Positions 35,303 through 43,892 of a stretch of 64,000 nt of DNA are shown here, in pieces (the stretch's first letter is position 1; each line of letters opens with the position of its first letter). The DNA is from Verrucomicrobiota bacterium (GTDB taxonomy: Bacteria > Verrucomicrobiota > Verrucomicrobiia > Verrucomicrobiales > DEV007): assembly GCA_018970725.1 (NCBI GenBank), contig JAGWVU010000025.1, positions 1-64,000 of the forward strand, written 5' to 3'. A program made the translations under genes and the position numbers. The notes beneath the pieces are model-generated. The model saw nothing but the letters and a program-made list of their open reading frames with translations. It did no database searches and was not told where the DNA came from.

Positions 35303-36168
35303 GCCGTCTTGAATTCCACCGTGTCGAGAATCCGGTAGGGGTTCTCCAGTTCCTCGCTTTCCCACTGGGCGGCGTTGTAGTGCCAGAGCGCGACGCGTTT
35401 CAGGTTGGTGGAGGTTCCCCCGGCGAGAATGGCGGAGACGGCGGGGTCGCCACCGGCGTCGAGGATGGCTTGCACCTCTTGATGGGAAGCCAGGGCGGGA
35501 GCCAGTTCCGAACGGATGCCGGTCAGGATGTTGACCACGCCGGCCGGCAGATCGCTCACCGCGAGGACTTCGGCGAGGGAGATGGCGCTGAGGGCCTCCT
35601 TTTCCGAGGCGATCGCCACCACCGAGTTTCCCGTGACCAGGGCGGTGGCCAGCAGGGTGACGAGACCGAGGAGGGAAGGGGAATCCGGGCAGACGGCGGC
35701 GACGACGCCACACGGTTCGGGTGCGGTGACGTTCCAGTGGGGGGAGGCGACGGGATTCACGGAGCCGAAAACGGCGGCAAGTTTGTCCGTCCAACCGGCG
35801 TAATGGACGATCCGGTCGATGGCCAGATCGAGTTGGCGGCCGGCGGATTTGGCGTCGAGCCCGGTGAGGCTCAGTTCGGGGAGGAAGGAGCTGCGGCGGC
35901 TTTCGAGGATTTCCGCGACCCGGTAGAGAATCTGGCCGCGGAGGGCGGCGGGGAGGTTTTGCCAGCCCGGTTGGGCGGCCCGGGCTTGGCGGATGGCATC
36001 GCGCAGGTCTTTCCGGGAAGCATTGCAGTAGTTGGCCACGTGGTCACCGTTCGGGGTTCGGGCAATGAGATGACGGCCGCTTTCGGAGCGGGGGAAGGCG
36101 CCGCCGATAAAGAGTTTGTAGGTTTTCGCCACCGCGAGGCGCTGGGGATGGACCGCCATGAGGGACAT
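35281..36168 (-). CDS. Truncated aldehyde-dehydrogenase-family protein (N-terminal NAD domain only)
   Basis: The 295-residue protein matches the N-terminal ~60% of ALDH enzymes: KLFIGGAFPRSESGR, ARAAQPGWQNLPAALRGQIL, YAGWTDKLAAVFGSVNPV, EPCGVVAAVCPDSPSL, TGNSVVAIASEK and DLPAGVVNILTG, all from the NAD(P)-binding domain. It ends soon after the motif E/G region and lacks the catalytic Cys (GQxC) and oligomerisation parts of a ~480-residue enzyme. The stop is followed by no in-frame remainder, so it is either a stable short paralogue or a decayed gene. Short ALDH-like proteins of this size occur next to full ALDHs in other bacteria, but no full copy is in this window. Confidence 0.8.
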   Translation of the reverse strand: MSLMAVHPQRLAVAKTYKLFIGGAFPRSESGRHLIARTPNGDHVANYCNASRKDLRDAIRQARAAQPGWQNLPAALRGQILYRVAEILESRRSSFLPELSLTGLDAKSAGRQLDLAIDRIVHYAGWTDKLAAVFGSVNPVASPHWNVTAPEPCGVVAAVCPDSPSLLGLVTLLATALVTGNSVVAIASEKEALSAISLAEVLAVSDLPAGVVNILTGIRSELAPALASHQEVQAILDAGGDPAVSAILAGGTSTNLKRVALWHYNAAQWESEELENPYRILDTVEFKTAWHPSAL

Positions 36169-36240
36169 CCATAGGCGCTGGAGGCGTCCGGGTAAAATCG
36201 GAAATGCTTTCCTTGAATGCGGAGGCCTTTCTGCGATCTA

Positions 36241-38436
36241 ATGATCCCGGTGGCGAGACCTGACCCTGACCCCATTCCTCCCCTCTGGCTCCCGCGTGGC
36301 GCCTGCTGGATTTTGCTGCTGACCGTGGCGTGGGCGGTCGTTGGCGGCGAGGCCCTCGCCTATCCCCTGACCCAGGTGCAGCGGGAGCGGCTGACCCGTT
36401 ACGTGCCAAAGGCGTTGGAAAAGCTGGAGCGCCGCCAGCCGGTCCATGTGGTGGTGGTCGGCGAGGGGGTTTCCCGCATGGTCACAAGGGATGAGCGGAG
36501 CCAGGACATGTTGTCCTCGATGCACGGTCATTTCCTCGCGGGTTTCGAAGCGGAGTTTTATTACACGGGCGGGGTCCGCCTGGTCAACCCGATCGGAGCG
36601 CATCCCTCGAAGAACCGGGCGCACAAGGGGGAGGAGATCACCTTCGAGCAGTTCACCGAGCCCGCGGGCACCGTCCTCAGCGCGCTCCGCCAGATGTCCG
36701 GCCGCGCTTTGCTCAATCCCGCGGACCTCGTGTTGATCCAGGCGGGGGTGAACGACGCCCGGGAAGGCATGTTGCTGGAGACCTTCGGCAACGCCCTGGA
36801 GAAAGCCGCCGTCCAAGCCCGGGAAAGCGGGGCGGAAGTCATCCTCGTGGGTCCCACCCTCACTTACGAACCGGGCGCGCCCACCGGATGGGGCGCCACG
36901 CGGGCCTATGCCGCCGAAGTCCGTCAGGTGGCGGAAAAGCTCGGCCTGATGTTCCTTGACCCCGCCATCGATCTGGCTCGCACCCGCCCCATCCCGGACG
37001 ATGGCAGCCCCGGGGAAAGAGCCGGCCAGATTTCCGAGGCGATCGCCCTGGACCTGTTCGATTACGGCCCCGGCGTCAAGGAGACCGTCCTGATGAATCC
37101 GGAAGCCCACCGCCGGGCCGGGCGCGGCATGTTCCAACAGTTTCTCAACGGTCTCCCGGAGGCGGGATGGTCTGTGCAGGGACAAGGAAATCTCGTCCGC
37201 CCCCGCGAATTGGAGGTCGATCTCGAGGTCGCCAACTCCGGGGACCGGGAAAGAATCGGGGTGCTGATGGCGCTCGATATCGGTTCCTCCTGGCGCGCCA
37301 CCGTTCCCGCCTTTGAGCTTCGTTGCGCTCCCGGGGAAAAAAAGAAGTTCCGGATCCTCTACCGCCAGCGCATCGTCTCCGGGGAAGGGGAAAACGCGGC
37401 CTACGCGGCATGGCAGTTTCCCGACGGAAAGCTCGATTGTCCGCTGCTCATCAGTGATCTTTACACCACCAGCCTGCTCGATCTGGCCGGGGATCTGGGG
37501 CCGGTCAAGGTGGAGTGGGATTTCGCGCCGCAACAGGGGCGCAAGGGGAACTTCCCCCTCAAATTTTCCCTCCATAATCCGGGCAAAAATCCGGTGAAGG
37601 GGAATTACGAACTGGCTTACGCCAACCAGCGGGCGCGGGTCGGCTTCGAACTGGAACCGGCGCAGACCAAGGAGTTCTCCAACCAGTGCGCCCTGCCCAA
37701 GGAAAAGGAGCAATGGGGCAACAAACAACCCGTGGTGCTCACGGTCGACACCCCCGCCGGGAAGTTCATCGAGGAACGGGAGGTTGAGGCGATCCGCAAT
37801 CTCCGTCTCGGGGAGAGCCGTCCGCTGGCCAAGGCCGCCGAGTTGATCGATGCCACCGGCCCGCTGCAATCGGATGGCCGGACTTCGCTGACGGCGGCGG
37901 TCGATGCCGATTTCCTGCGGATCAACTTCGATTTGGGAACCGTCGAGTTGCAGACGGTTCCGGGCAAACCGTCCCTCCTTCTGGAGATTTCGTTGGACGG
38001 GCGGCCCTCCGGTGAAAGCGGTGCCCCGGGGTTTGTCGAGCCTGTGCAGGTGCAGTTTTCCGAGGGGGACGGTCCCGGAAAGGTCCCCTCCATCGGGGAC
38101 GCCGCGTTCGGCGATGGCTACTCGAAGCAACTGAGTCCGCTCGGTGTCTTCGCCGAACTGAAGACCGGGTCCGGGGGAAGGCGCAAGGCGGAGGTATCGA
38201 TCCCCAAAATTTATCTCTACCGGCACGAATGGCAGGTCGACGATCCGGAGAGCCGGATCGGTCTCCTCGCGAGAGTCAGCTTCGCCCGTCGTGGCGGAGG
38301 CGGGGGGAGTTCCTATCCGGTCGAAGCCCGTTGGATGAATGCCGGTTCCCCCCTCTCCCGCGAGGACGCCTCGGCCCTGCCCCAGCTGGAACTGACGACC
38401 GGGGAGTCGAACGCCTGGAGTGTCCGCTTGTATTGA
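36241..38436 (+). CDS. Exported SGNH/GDSL-hydrolase-like protein
   Basis: The 731-residue product (ATG 36241; ATG 36217 is possible) has a signal peptide (ACWILLLTVAWAVVGGEALA). Residues ~45-300 resemble an SGNH hydrolase: VHVVVVGEGVSRM (block I, altered from GDS), LVLIQAGVNDAREGML (block III GxND), EVILVGPTL, and NPEAHRRAGRGM (block V Asp/Asn-x-x-His). The rest is beta-sandwich-like, with long strands (~310-730), possibly binding modules. SGNH enzymes deacylate lipids or glycans; the altered block I leaves activity open. It is the first of four same-strand genes with the amidase-like protein, secretin and AsmA-like protein. Confidence 0.75.
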   Translation: MIPVARPDPDPIPPLWLPRGACWILLLTVAWAVVGGEALAYPLTQVQRERLTRYVPKALEKLERRQPVHVVVVGEGVSRMVTRDERSQDMLSSMHGHFLAGFEAEFYYTGGVRLVNPIGAHPSKNRAHKGEEITFEQFTEPAGTVLSALRQMSGRALLNPADLVLIQAGVNDAREGMLLETFGNALEKAAVQARESGAEVILVGPTLTYEPGAPTGWGATRAYAAEVRQVAEKLGLMFLDPAIDLARTRPIPDDGSPGERAGQISEAIALDLFDYGPGVKETVLMNPEAHRRAGRGMFQQFLNGLPEAGWSVQGQGNLVRPRELEVDLEVANSGDRERIGVLMALDIGSSWRATVPAFELRCAPGEKKKFRILYRQRIVSGEGENAAYAAWQFPDGKLDCPLLISDLYTTSLLDLAGDLGPVKVEWDFAPQQGRKGNFPLKFSLHNPGKNPVKGNYELAYANQRARVGFELEPAQTKEFSNQCALPKEKEQWGNKQPVVLTVDTPAGKFIEEREVEAIRNLRLGESRPLAKAAELIDATGPLQSDGRTSLTAAVDADFLRINFDLGTVELQTVPGKPSLLLEISLDGRPSGESGAPGFVEPVQVQFSEGDGPGKVPSIGDAAFGDGYSKQLSPLGVFAELKTGSGGRRKAEVSIPKIYLYRHEWQVDDPESRIGLLARVSFARRGGGGGSSYPVEARWMNAGSPLSREDASALPQLELTTGESNAWSVRLY

Positions 38437-38447
38437 ATCCCGTGGAC

Positions 38448-39797
38448 ATGCGCGTTTTGGCCTGCCTTTCCGCCGGTATTCTTGCCGGGCTTTGCGGACC
38501 GGAGCTTTCCCAGGCTCAGAACGAGACCGGTTTTCAGGAGGTGCACATGCACCGGGGGCAACCGTATCTCACCGTGGAAGCGGTTCAACGGGCCTACGGG
38601 TTCACCGACCTGAGGGGCGACGCCGGCCGCTTTGAATTGAGCAGTGCCACCGCCCGGTTGGAGGGGCGCGCCGGAGATTCCTTCATTCTCCTGAACAACT
38701 TGCGCTATGCCTTGCATCACCCGCTGGAAGCCAGGGAGCGGCAGCGACTCATCTCCGCGTATGATCTTTCCAACCTGATCGACTTCCTCTTCCGGCCCGC
38801 CGGTCATCTCCACGGAGGCGAGTTGAAGACGGTCTACCTGCAAACCGACAGCGCCGATGGTCTCGCCGCAAAACCGGTCGCTGCCGAGGTGGTCTTGAAT
38901 CTTCAGGCGGCTCTTTCCCAGCTCGGGTTCGCGGTCCGGTCCGTTCCGGCGGATGCCGTAAGGGTCGGAAGCGGGGCTCTCCCCGGCGGCGGGGAAAACC
39001 TGGCGGTTTGGCTCAAGCTCAGGGGAAATCCCAAACTGCCCGCCGATTCAGTGCGCTGCGCCGTTCTTTCCCCGCCCGATTCCCCCAAACGGGAGGCCAA
39101 TCGCACGGAGGTCTATGCCGGGAATCTTTCGGACGCCGGCAGTTTGGCCCTGGCCACGCTGCTTCAATCCGGACTCGTTTTCGGACCGGGTGCCAAGGTC
39201 CGCAAGGTGACCGACGGGGGCATCGCACAGGATCTCGGGCGCTCCTTCCAAGCCGCGCCCGGCCCCGCTGTTCTCGTGGAATGGGGCAAGGAATTCTCCC
39301 CGGATCACCTTCTGAAATCCCTCGCAGCCGGCGTCGTGCGCTACCAAGCCTTTCTCCGAAAACTGCCCCGGGAACCGGAGCGCAGGGAGGGGAAGGCGGT
39401 GGAAACGCCCTTCCGATTGGAAAAGCTCCGGATCGCCAGCGGCCCCCAAGGCGCGGGCATCGCCGGGGCGGTGTCCGGAGTCTCCTCCGAGACCGACCGG
39501 GGCAAGATCCAACTGCAATGGTATTTTTTTGAAGTCGCTGCCAGCGGCGCCTTGAAACTTTTGCAAACGCCTCCCCCCCTTCTCAAGGGCGCGGAACTGG
39601 CTGTCGGCCAAACCGGGGAGGAGCCGGCAACTTTCTTCCAGCCCTTGTCCGGGGAGCTCGAGGCCCGGTTGCGGCAACCGGACACCGGCTACGCCGTGCG
39701 GTTGCTCTGGCAGGGCAAAGAACAGGATCTGGCGAGTCATCCCCCGGAATTGCGAAATCAATTGGAGCGATTTTCGGCGCTCTATCCTCAATTCTAA
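38448..39797 (+). CDS. Degenerate N-acetylmuramoyl-L-alanine amidase-fold protein
   Basis: The 449-residue protein has a signal peptide (MRVLACLSAGILAGLCGPEL). An N-terminal stalk domain (~35-120; LTVEAVQRAYGF, FILLNNLRYALHHP, ISAYDLSNLIDFLFRP) resembles the AMIN/Cu-amine-oxidase-N-like domain that precedes Amidase_3. The Amidase_3 region follows (~125-300): TVYLQTDSADG replaces the zinc-binding 'DPGHGG.D', AVWLKLRGN replaces 'S.H.N', but AALSQLGFAVRS and PAVLVEWGKEFSPDHLLKSL keep the fold signature. The zinc ligands are lost, so it is probably not catalytic and may bind peptidoglycan. It sits 12 bp after the SGNH-like gene and 65 bp before the secretin gene. Confidence 0.7.
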   Translation: MRVLACLSAGILAGLCGPELSQAQNETGFQEVHMHRGQPYLTVEAVQRAYGFTDLRGDAGRFELSSATARLEGRAGDSFILLNNLRYALHHPLEARERQRLISAYDLSNLIDFLFRPAGHLHGGELKTVYLQTDSADGLAAKPVAAEVVLNLQAALSQLGFAVRSVPADAVRVGSGALPGGGENLAVWLKLRGNPKLPADSVRCAVLSPPDSPKREANRTEVYAGNLSDAGSLALATLLQSGLVFGPGAKVRKVTDGGIAQDLGRSFQAAPGPAVLVEWGKEFSPDHLLKSLAAGVVRYQAFLRKLPREPERREGKAVETPFRLEKLRIASGPQGAGIAGAVSGVSSETDRGKIQLQWYFFEVAASGALKLLQTPPPLLKGAELAVGQTGEEPATFFQPLSGELEARLRQPDTGYAVRLLWQGKEQDLASHPPELRNQLERFSALYPQF

Positions 39798-39862
39798 AAA
39801 AAAGCGTTACAAACCGGCGAAATTGATTCAAATTTGTGGTCCCCCCGGGGGGAATCGCAAAG

Positions 39863-42358
39863 ATGCCGGTTTTCAAACGCAAGGGTTTCAAAGTGGGGAT
39901 GGTTTCCGCCGTCCTCCTCGCCGCCATGGCGGTGGTGACCGCCCAGGACGCTGCCAACCCGGTGCTGGACGCAGGCAAAAAGGCCATCGCCCGTCGTGAA
40001 ATGGCGGTGGAGTCCGCCCGCAAACTTTTGCTTCAAGGGGACCGTCTCCTGGCGGATCAGGATTCCGCCGGAGCGCTTGATGCCTATCGGACGGCCTTCG
40101 ACCAGATCCCGGATACGTCTGCTACCCGGGAACTCCGGTTGGAGTCGGTGACGAAATACGAGGTGGCCCTGCAGGCGCAGGCGCGCGCGGTGGCGGAGGA
40201 GGGTCGGCTGGAAGACGCTGTGGGGCTGATCCAGCGTTTTTATCAGGAGGTGCGTGATTCCGGCTTGCCGCCGTCGACCATCAGCGTTCCCACGAAGCGT
40301 TTGCTGGCGGACCTGCAGGACGGGGAGACCTTCGAGCCGGCGAACTCGCCGGAGATGGTGGACAAGAGGCGCGAGGTGACCCGTCTTTTCGCCTATGCGG
40401 ATGGAGCGGTGCAAACGGGGCAGTATGACGAGGCCACCAAGCACTATGCCCAGATCTTGAACATCGATCCGACGAACCAAGCGGCGCGCCGGGGGATGGA
40501 ACGGGTCGATAAGCTGGTCAACGCCTACAACAAAGCGGCCCGGGATCATGGCCGGGCGGCGGCTCTGGCCGAGGTTTCCGCGCAGTGGGAGAGCCCGGTT
40601 CCGCGGTTTGCCCTGAAGGGCGTGGCGGGGGGCGAATCTTCCGCGGAGGCCGCGAGCCTGGGTTCCGTCCGGGAGAAGTTGCGCCGGATCGTGCTGCCGC
40701 AGTTGGAGTTGGCCCAGACGCCGTTGCGTGAGGCCTTGGAATACTTGTCCGCCCGCAGCAAGGAGTTGGATTCCGGCGGCGTGGGTGAGCGCAAGGGCGT
40801 GGACATCGTGCTGGCCGGAACCGATCCGGCGGTGAGCGCCACGCCGATCAGCCTGAAACTCGACGGTGTTCCACTGGGCACAATTCTGGATTACGTGGCG
40901 CAGGCCGCCCGGCTTAAGGTCCGGATCGATGAGGTGGCGGTGACTTTGGTGCCGCTTTCCGCGCCCGACCAGACCGCGATTGTCACCAAGACCTACCGGG
41001 TCCCGCCGAACTTCATCACCGCCGGCGCCACCGGGGCCGGAGCGGCCGGAGCGGCCGGAGATCCTTTCGGGGCTGATGGCGCGGCACCGGCCTCCGGAAC
41101 CCTGCAGAAGAAGCTCACGGCGGTGGAATTCCTCAAGATGAACGGGATCACGTTCGGCCCGGACGCAGGGGCGGAGTTCATCCCGGCCACCAGCACCTTG
41201 TTGGTGAGGAACACCCAGGATCAGATGGAGTTGATCGAGGCGATGATCGAATCAAGTTTCGGCAGCGTGGCCAAGATGCTCCGCTTCGATGTCAAGACGA
41301 TCGAGATCAGCGAGACCAAGCTGAACGAGCTGGGATTCGACTGGTTGTTGGGACAGTTCAACGTCCCCGGCAGTGACCGGGTCTTCAGCTCCGGAGGCAC
41401 CCAGGGGAATCAGGGGGCCGGGAACGCCCGGAACGAATACCCCTTCATCCCTCCGGGAGACACCGTGCCGCTGGGCCGGAACCCGGTGACGGCGGGCAAC
41501 CGGAGCGGGGATGGTGCCGACTTTCAGGACGGGATCGATACCGCCATCAACCGCGACGTCGGCTTCGGCGCGCAGGGGAATGGCATCGTCAAGGCACCCG
41601 GAATTTTTTCGGTGGCCGGTGTGTTCACGGACCCGCAGTTCCAAGTGGTCATGCGCGGGCTCAACCAGTCCGCGGCCCGGGACTTGATGACGAACAACTC
41701 CGTGGTCGGCCGCGCGGGTCAGCAGGCCATTCTCAAGAGTGTCCGTGAGTTCATTTATCCCACCGAGTATGATCCCCCGGAGATTCCGACCCAGGTGGGC
41801 AACGTCAACGCGAACAACAACAATAACAACAACAACAACCAAGGGCCGTCATCCTCGTTCGCTCCCATGACTCCGGCCAATCCGACCGCCTTTGAAACCC
41901 GTGAGTTGGGTTCCCTCGTCCAGGTGGAGGGCACCATCGGGCCGGACAATTACACCATCGATCTCACCATGACCCCCGAGGTGAGCCGCTTCGAGGGCTT
42001 TGTGAACTATGGATCTCCGGTCCGGCAATATGAAACCAACGCCGCAGGTCAGGTCTACGTGGCCCAGGAGGTACAGAACCGCATCTTGATGCCCGTCTTC
42101 AAGGTGCTGCGCAACTCCGTCAACGTGTCTGTTTACAGCGGTCAGACCATCGTCGTCGGCAGCTTGTTTGAAACCAAGGTCAACGGGACCAACGACAAGA
42201 CCCCGATTCTGGGGGATGCCCCCATCGTCGGCCATCTCTTCCGTTCCAAGGTCGAGCAGCGCGAGACGCGCGCGGTCATCTTTTTCGTGACGGTGAACAT
42301 CATTGATCCTTCCGGCGGAACCGTCAAATCTCCGACCGCCACCACCGCTTCCCTCTGA
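39863..42358 (+). CDS. Secretin, Amuc_1098-like type IV pilus outer-membrane protein
   Basis: The 831-residue product has a signal peptide (FKVGMVSAVLLAAMAVVTAQ). A TPR-like helical region (~30-215; GQYDEATKHYAQILNIDPTN) and N-domains (~270-440; EALEYLSARS, ISLKLDGVPLGTILDYVAQA) precede the secretin domain (~450-815), which ends with VYSGQTIVVGSLF and the hallmark TPILGDAPIVGHLFRS. The architecture matches the Amuc_1098 family of Verrucomicrobia, which forms the outer-membrane ring of a type IV-like system. A nine-Asn tract lies near residue 651. Pilus motor and pilin genes are not in the window. The ATG at 39863 is preceded by a G-run inside a palindrome. Confidence 0.9.
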   Translation: MPVFKRKGFKVGMVSAVLLAAMAVVTAQDAANPVLDAGKKAIARREMAVESARKLLLQGDRLLADQDSAGALDAYRTAFDQIPDTSATRELRLESVTKYEVALQAQARAVAEEGRLEDAVGLIQRFYQEVRDSGLPPSTISVPTKRLLADLQDGETFEPANSPEMVDKRREVTRLFAYADGAVQTGQYDEATKHYAQILNIDPTNQAARRGMERVDKLVNAYNKAARDHGRAAALAEVSAQWESPVPRFALKGVAGGESSAEAASLGSVREKLRRIVLPQLELAQTPLREALEYLSARSKELDSGGVGERKGVDIVLAGTDPAVSATPISLKLDGVPLGTILDYVAQAARLKVRIDEVAVTLVPLSAPDQTAIVTKTYRVPPNFITAGATGAGAAGAAGDPFGADGAAPASGTLQKKLTAVEFLKMNGITFGPDAGAEFIPATSTLLVRNTQDQMELIEAMIESSFGSVAKMLRFDVKTIEISETKLNELGFDWLLGQFNVPGSDRVFSSGGTQGNQGAGNARNEYPFIPPGDTVPLGRNPVTAGNRSGDGADFQDGIDTAINRDVGFGAQGNGIVKAPGIFSVAGVFTDPQFQVVMRGLNQSAARDLMTNNSVVGRAGQQAILKSVREFIYPTEYDPPEIPTQVGNVNANNNNNNNNNQGPSSSFAPMTPANPTAFETRELGSLVQVEGTIGPDNYTIDLTMTPEVSRFEGFVNYGSPVRQYETNAAGQVYVAQEVQNRILMPVFKVLRNSVNVSVYSGQTIVVGSLFETKVNGTNDKTPILGDAPIVGHLFRSKVEQRETRAVIFFVTVNIIDPSGGTVKSPTATTASL
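41813..41839 (+). repeat. Asn-codon (AAC) microsatellite inside the secretin gene
   Basis: Nine consecutive Asn codons (eight AAC, one AAT) encode a poly-Asn tract in the secretin, between VGNVNA and QGPSSSF. Trinucleotide runs of this kind can change length by slippage without breaking the frame. The flanking residues are Gly/Pro/Ser-rich, which suggests an exposed loop. Confidence 0.9.
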
Positions 42359-42389
42359 AACCGGAGTCTGAGGGCGGCGTCTGTCGCCG

Positions 42390-43892
42390 ATGAGCCGTTC
42401 CCCTCGCCAGTCCCCTTTTCCGCCCGGCGCCAAGCGCCGCCACCACGGTTTCTGGCTCACCCTGACCGGCCTTTTCCTCGTGGCCTCGGGCGCGTTCCTC
42501 ACCGCGACCATCATGGTCTCCCGTGCCAGCGAGGATCCCGCTTTCCGCGAACATGTCGAGGCCCGGCTGGCCCATCGGCTCGGTGCGGAGGTGAAGTTGG
42601 GAAAAATCGATTCCGATTCCCTCGTGTTTTTGTCCATTCCGGAAATCCGGGTCACCGCCCTGGACAAACGCTGGTCCTTCCTGCTGCGCCGGGTGACCTT
42701 GGAATTGGATTGGCGCCTGCTGCTGCAACGGGAGTGGACCTTTCGCTCCGCCGGAATCCAGTCGGCCGAGCTTTGGCTGGGAGCGAATTTCAGCGCGCCC
42801 CCGGAAACGGAAGCCGGCCAGGGCTCCGGTCCCGTTCCGGGTGTCGCATCCCCGGAGACCGGGGGACGGAGCGCTCCGGCCCGGGACCTGTCGGGCTGGC
42901 TCAAGGCGCTGCTCTTCCGAGGCCGGACGGGAACCGTGGTGGGATCGATCCGGATCGGCAAACTTTCCGCCCGCGGTCCGGTCATCGGCGGTTCCGTGCC
43001 CGCGTTCGAGTTGGAGTCCGAGGCGGGGGGGGAGTATGCCCGGGGTCGGCTTCAGTGGAGGCTCCGGGGGGGAGTTTTTCGCGGGGGCGGGGAGCCTTGG
43101 GCGATCGATTTCCTCAACGGCGCGGTCGACAAAGGAGTGTGGAAGGTGGAGTCCGGCCACCTCCTGGCCGGGACCGGTGAGGGTGGGGGAGAGCTGCGCC
43201 TGACCGGGGCATCGATGATTCCGGGCGAAATCGAGATTGGGATTTCGGGAGTCAATCTGGCCGGCAAAGCCCTGTCCGGCGGGGTCGCCAATGTGCTCGG
43301 TCCCCTCGATGAGGTGGATTTGGGGCTCGAGGGAAGGTTCATCGCCCGTTTTCCCGAAGTGCACCGCTTCCGTTTCCAAGGCACGTTGCACGCGGACAAA
43401 CTCAGGCTTGGTTCCTCCCGGATCTTCTCCCTCCTTGCCGGACAAACTGGAGAACCGCGTTTGGCCCGGCTCCAGTCGGAACGGGTTACCGGGGGGATCG
43501 ATTGGACCCCGGGGCTGGTGCGGCTCGACAACCTGACTTTCGAGGAGCCCGGTTTGGTGCGGATCGCGGGGCGCCTCTCCATCGTGGCGTCGGAAATCGC
43601 GGGGGTCTTTGATCTGGAACTGCCCGTGGATTTGGTGGGACGTTTTCCTGGCGGCAAGCCCGGGGGCTTCAGTTATCCCGCGGCGGGTTGGTCCCGGGCG
43701 CAACTCCGGGTCAGGGGACCGGTGGACCGCTGGAGCGAGGATCTCACGGAGCGTTTGATCGGGCAGGTGTCCCGGGAGATTCCGGTGGGGCCGGGACCGG
43801 TTCTGGAAGGCACTCCGGTGGACTCCGCCCGCATCCGTCAGGAGCGGATCACGGTGGCGGAGGGCCTCTTCAACGAAATGATCCGGGATTAA
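42390..43892 (+). CDS. AsmA-like membrane-anchored envelope protein
   Basis: The 500-residue product has one N-terminal membrane helix (FWLTLTGLFLVASGAFLTAT). A long beta-rich periplasmic region follows with the AsmA/DUF748 style: ARLAHRLGAEVKLGKIDSDS, ELDWRLLLQREWTFRSAGIQ, GLVRLDNLTFEEPGLVRIAG, IAGVFDLELPVDLVGRFPGG. AsmA-like proteins form periplasmic beta-grooves implicated in lipid transport or outer-membrane assembly. It follows the secretin by 31 bp on the same strand, so it is probably co-expressed. Its last four bases overlap the convergent DUF1501 gene. Confidence 0.75.
   Translation: MSRSPRQSPFPPGAKRRHHGFWLTLTGLFLVASGAFLTATIMVSRASEDPAFREHVEARLAHRLGAEVKLGKIDSDSLVFLSIPEIRVTALDKRWSFLLRRVTLELDWRLLLQREWTFRSAGIQSAELWLGANFSAPPETEAGQGSGPVPGVASPETGGRSAPARDLSGWLKALLFRGRTGTVVGSIRIGKLSARGPVIGGSVPAFELESEAGGEYARGRLQWRLRGGVFRGGGEPWAIDFLNGAVDKGVWKVESGHLLAGTGEGGGELRLTGASMIPGEIEIGISGVNLAGKALSGGVANVLGPLDEVDLGLEGRFIARFPEVHRFRFQGTLHADKLRLGSSRIFSLLAGQTGEPRLARLQSERVTGGIDWTPGLVRLDNLTFEEPGLVRIAGRLSIVASEIAGVFDLELPVDLVGRFPGGKPGGFSYPAAGWSRAQLRVRGPVDRWSEDLTERLIGQVSREIPVGPGPVLEGTPVDSARIRQERITVAEGLFNEMIRD

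Noticed and set aside
36238-38226. 660-codon open frame antisense to the SGNH-like gene
   Set aside because: Shadow frame caused by GC-biased third positions; no signal, no motifs, conflicts with a supported gene.
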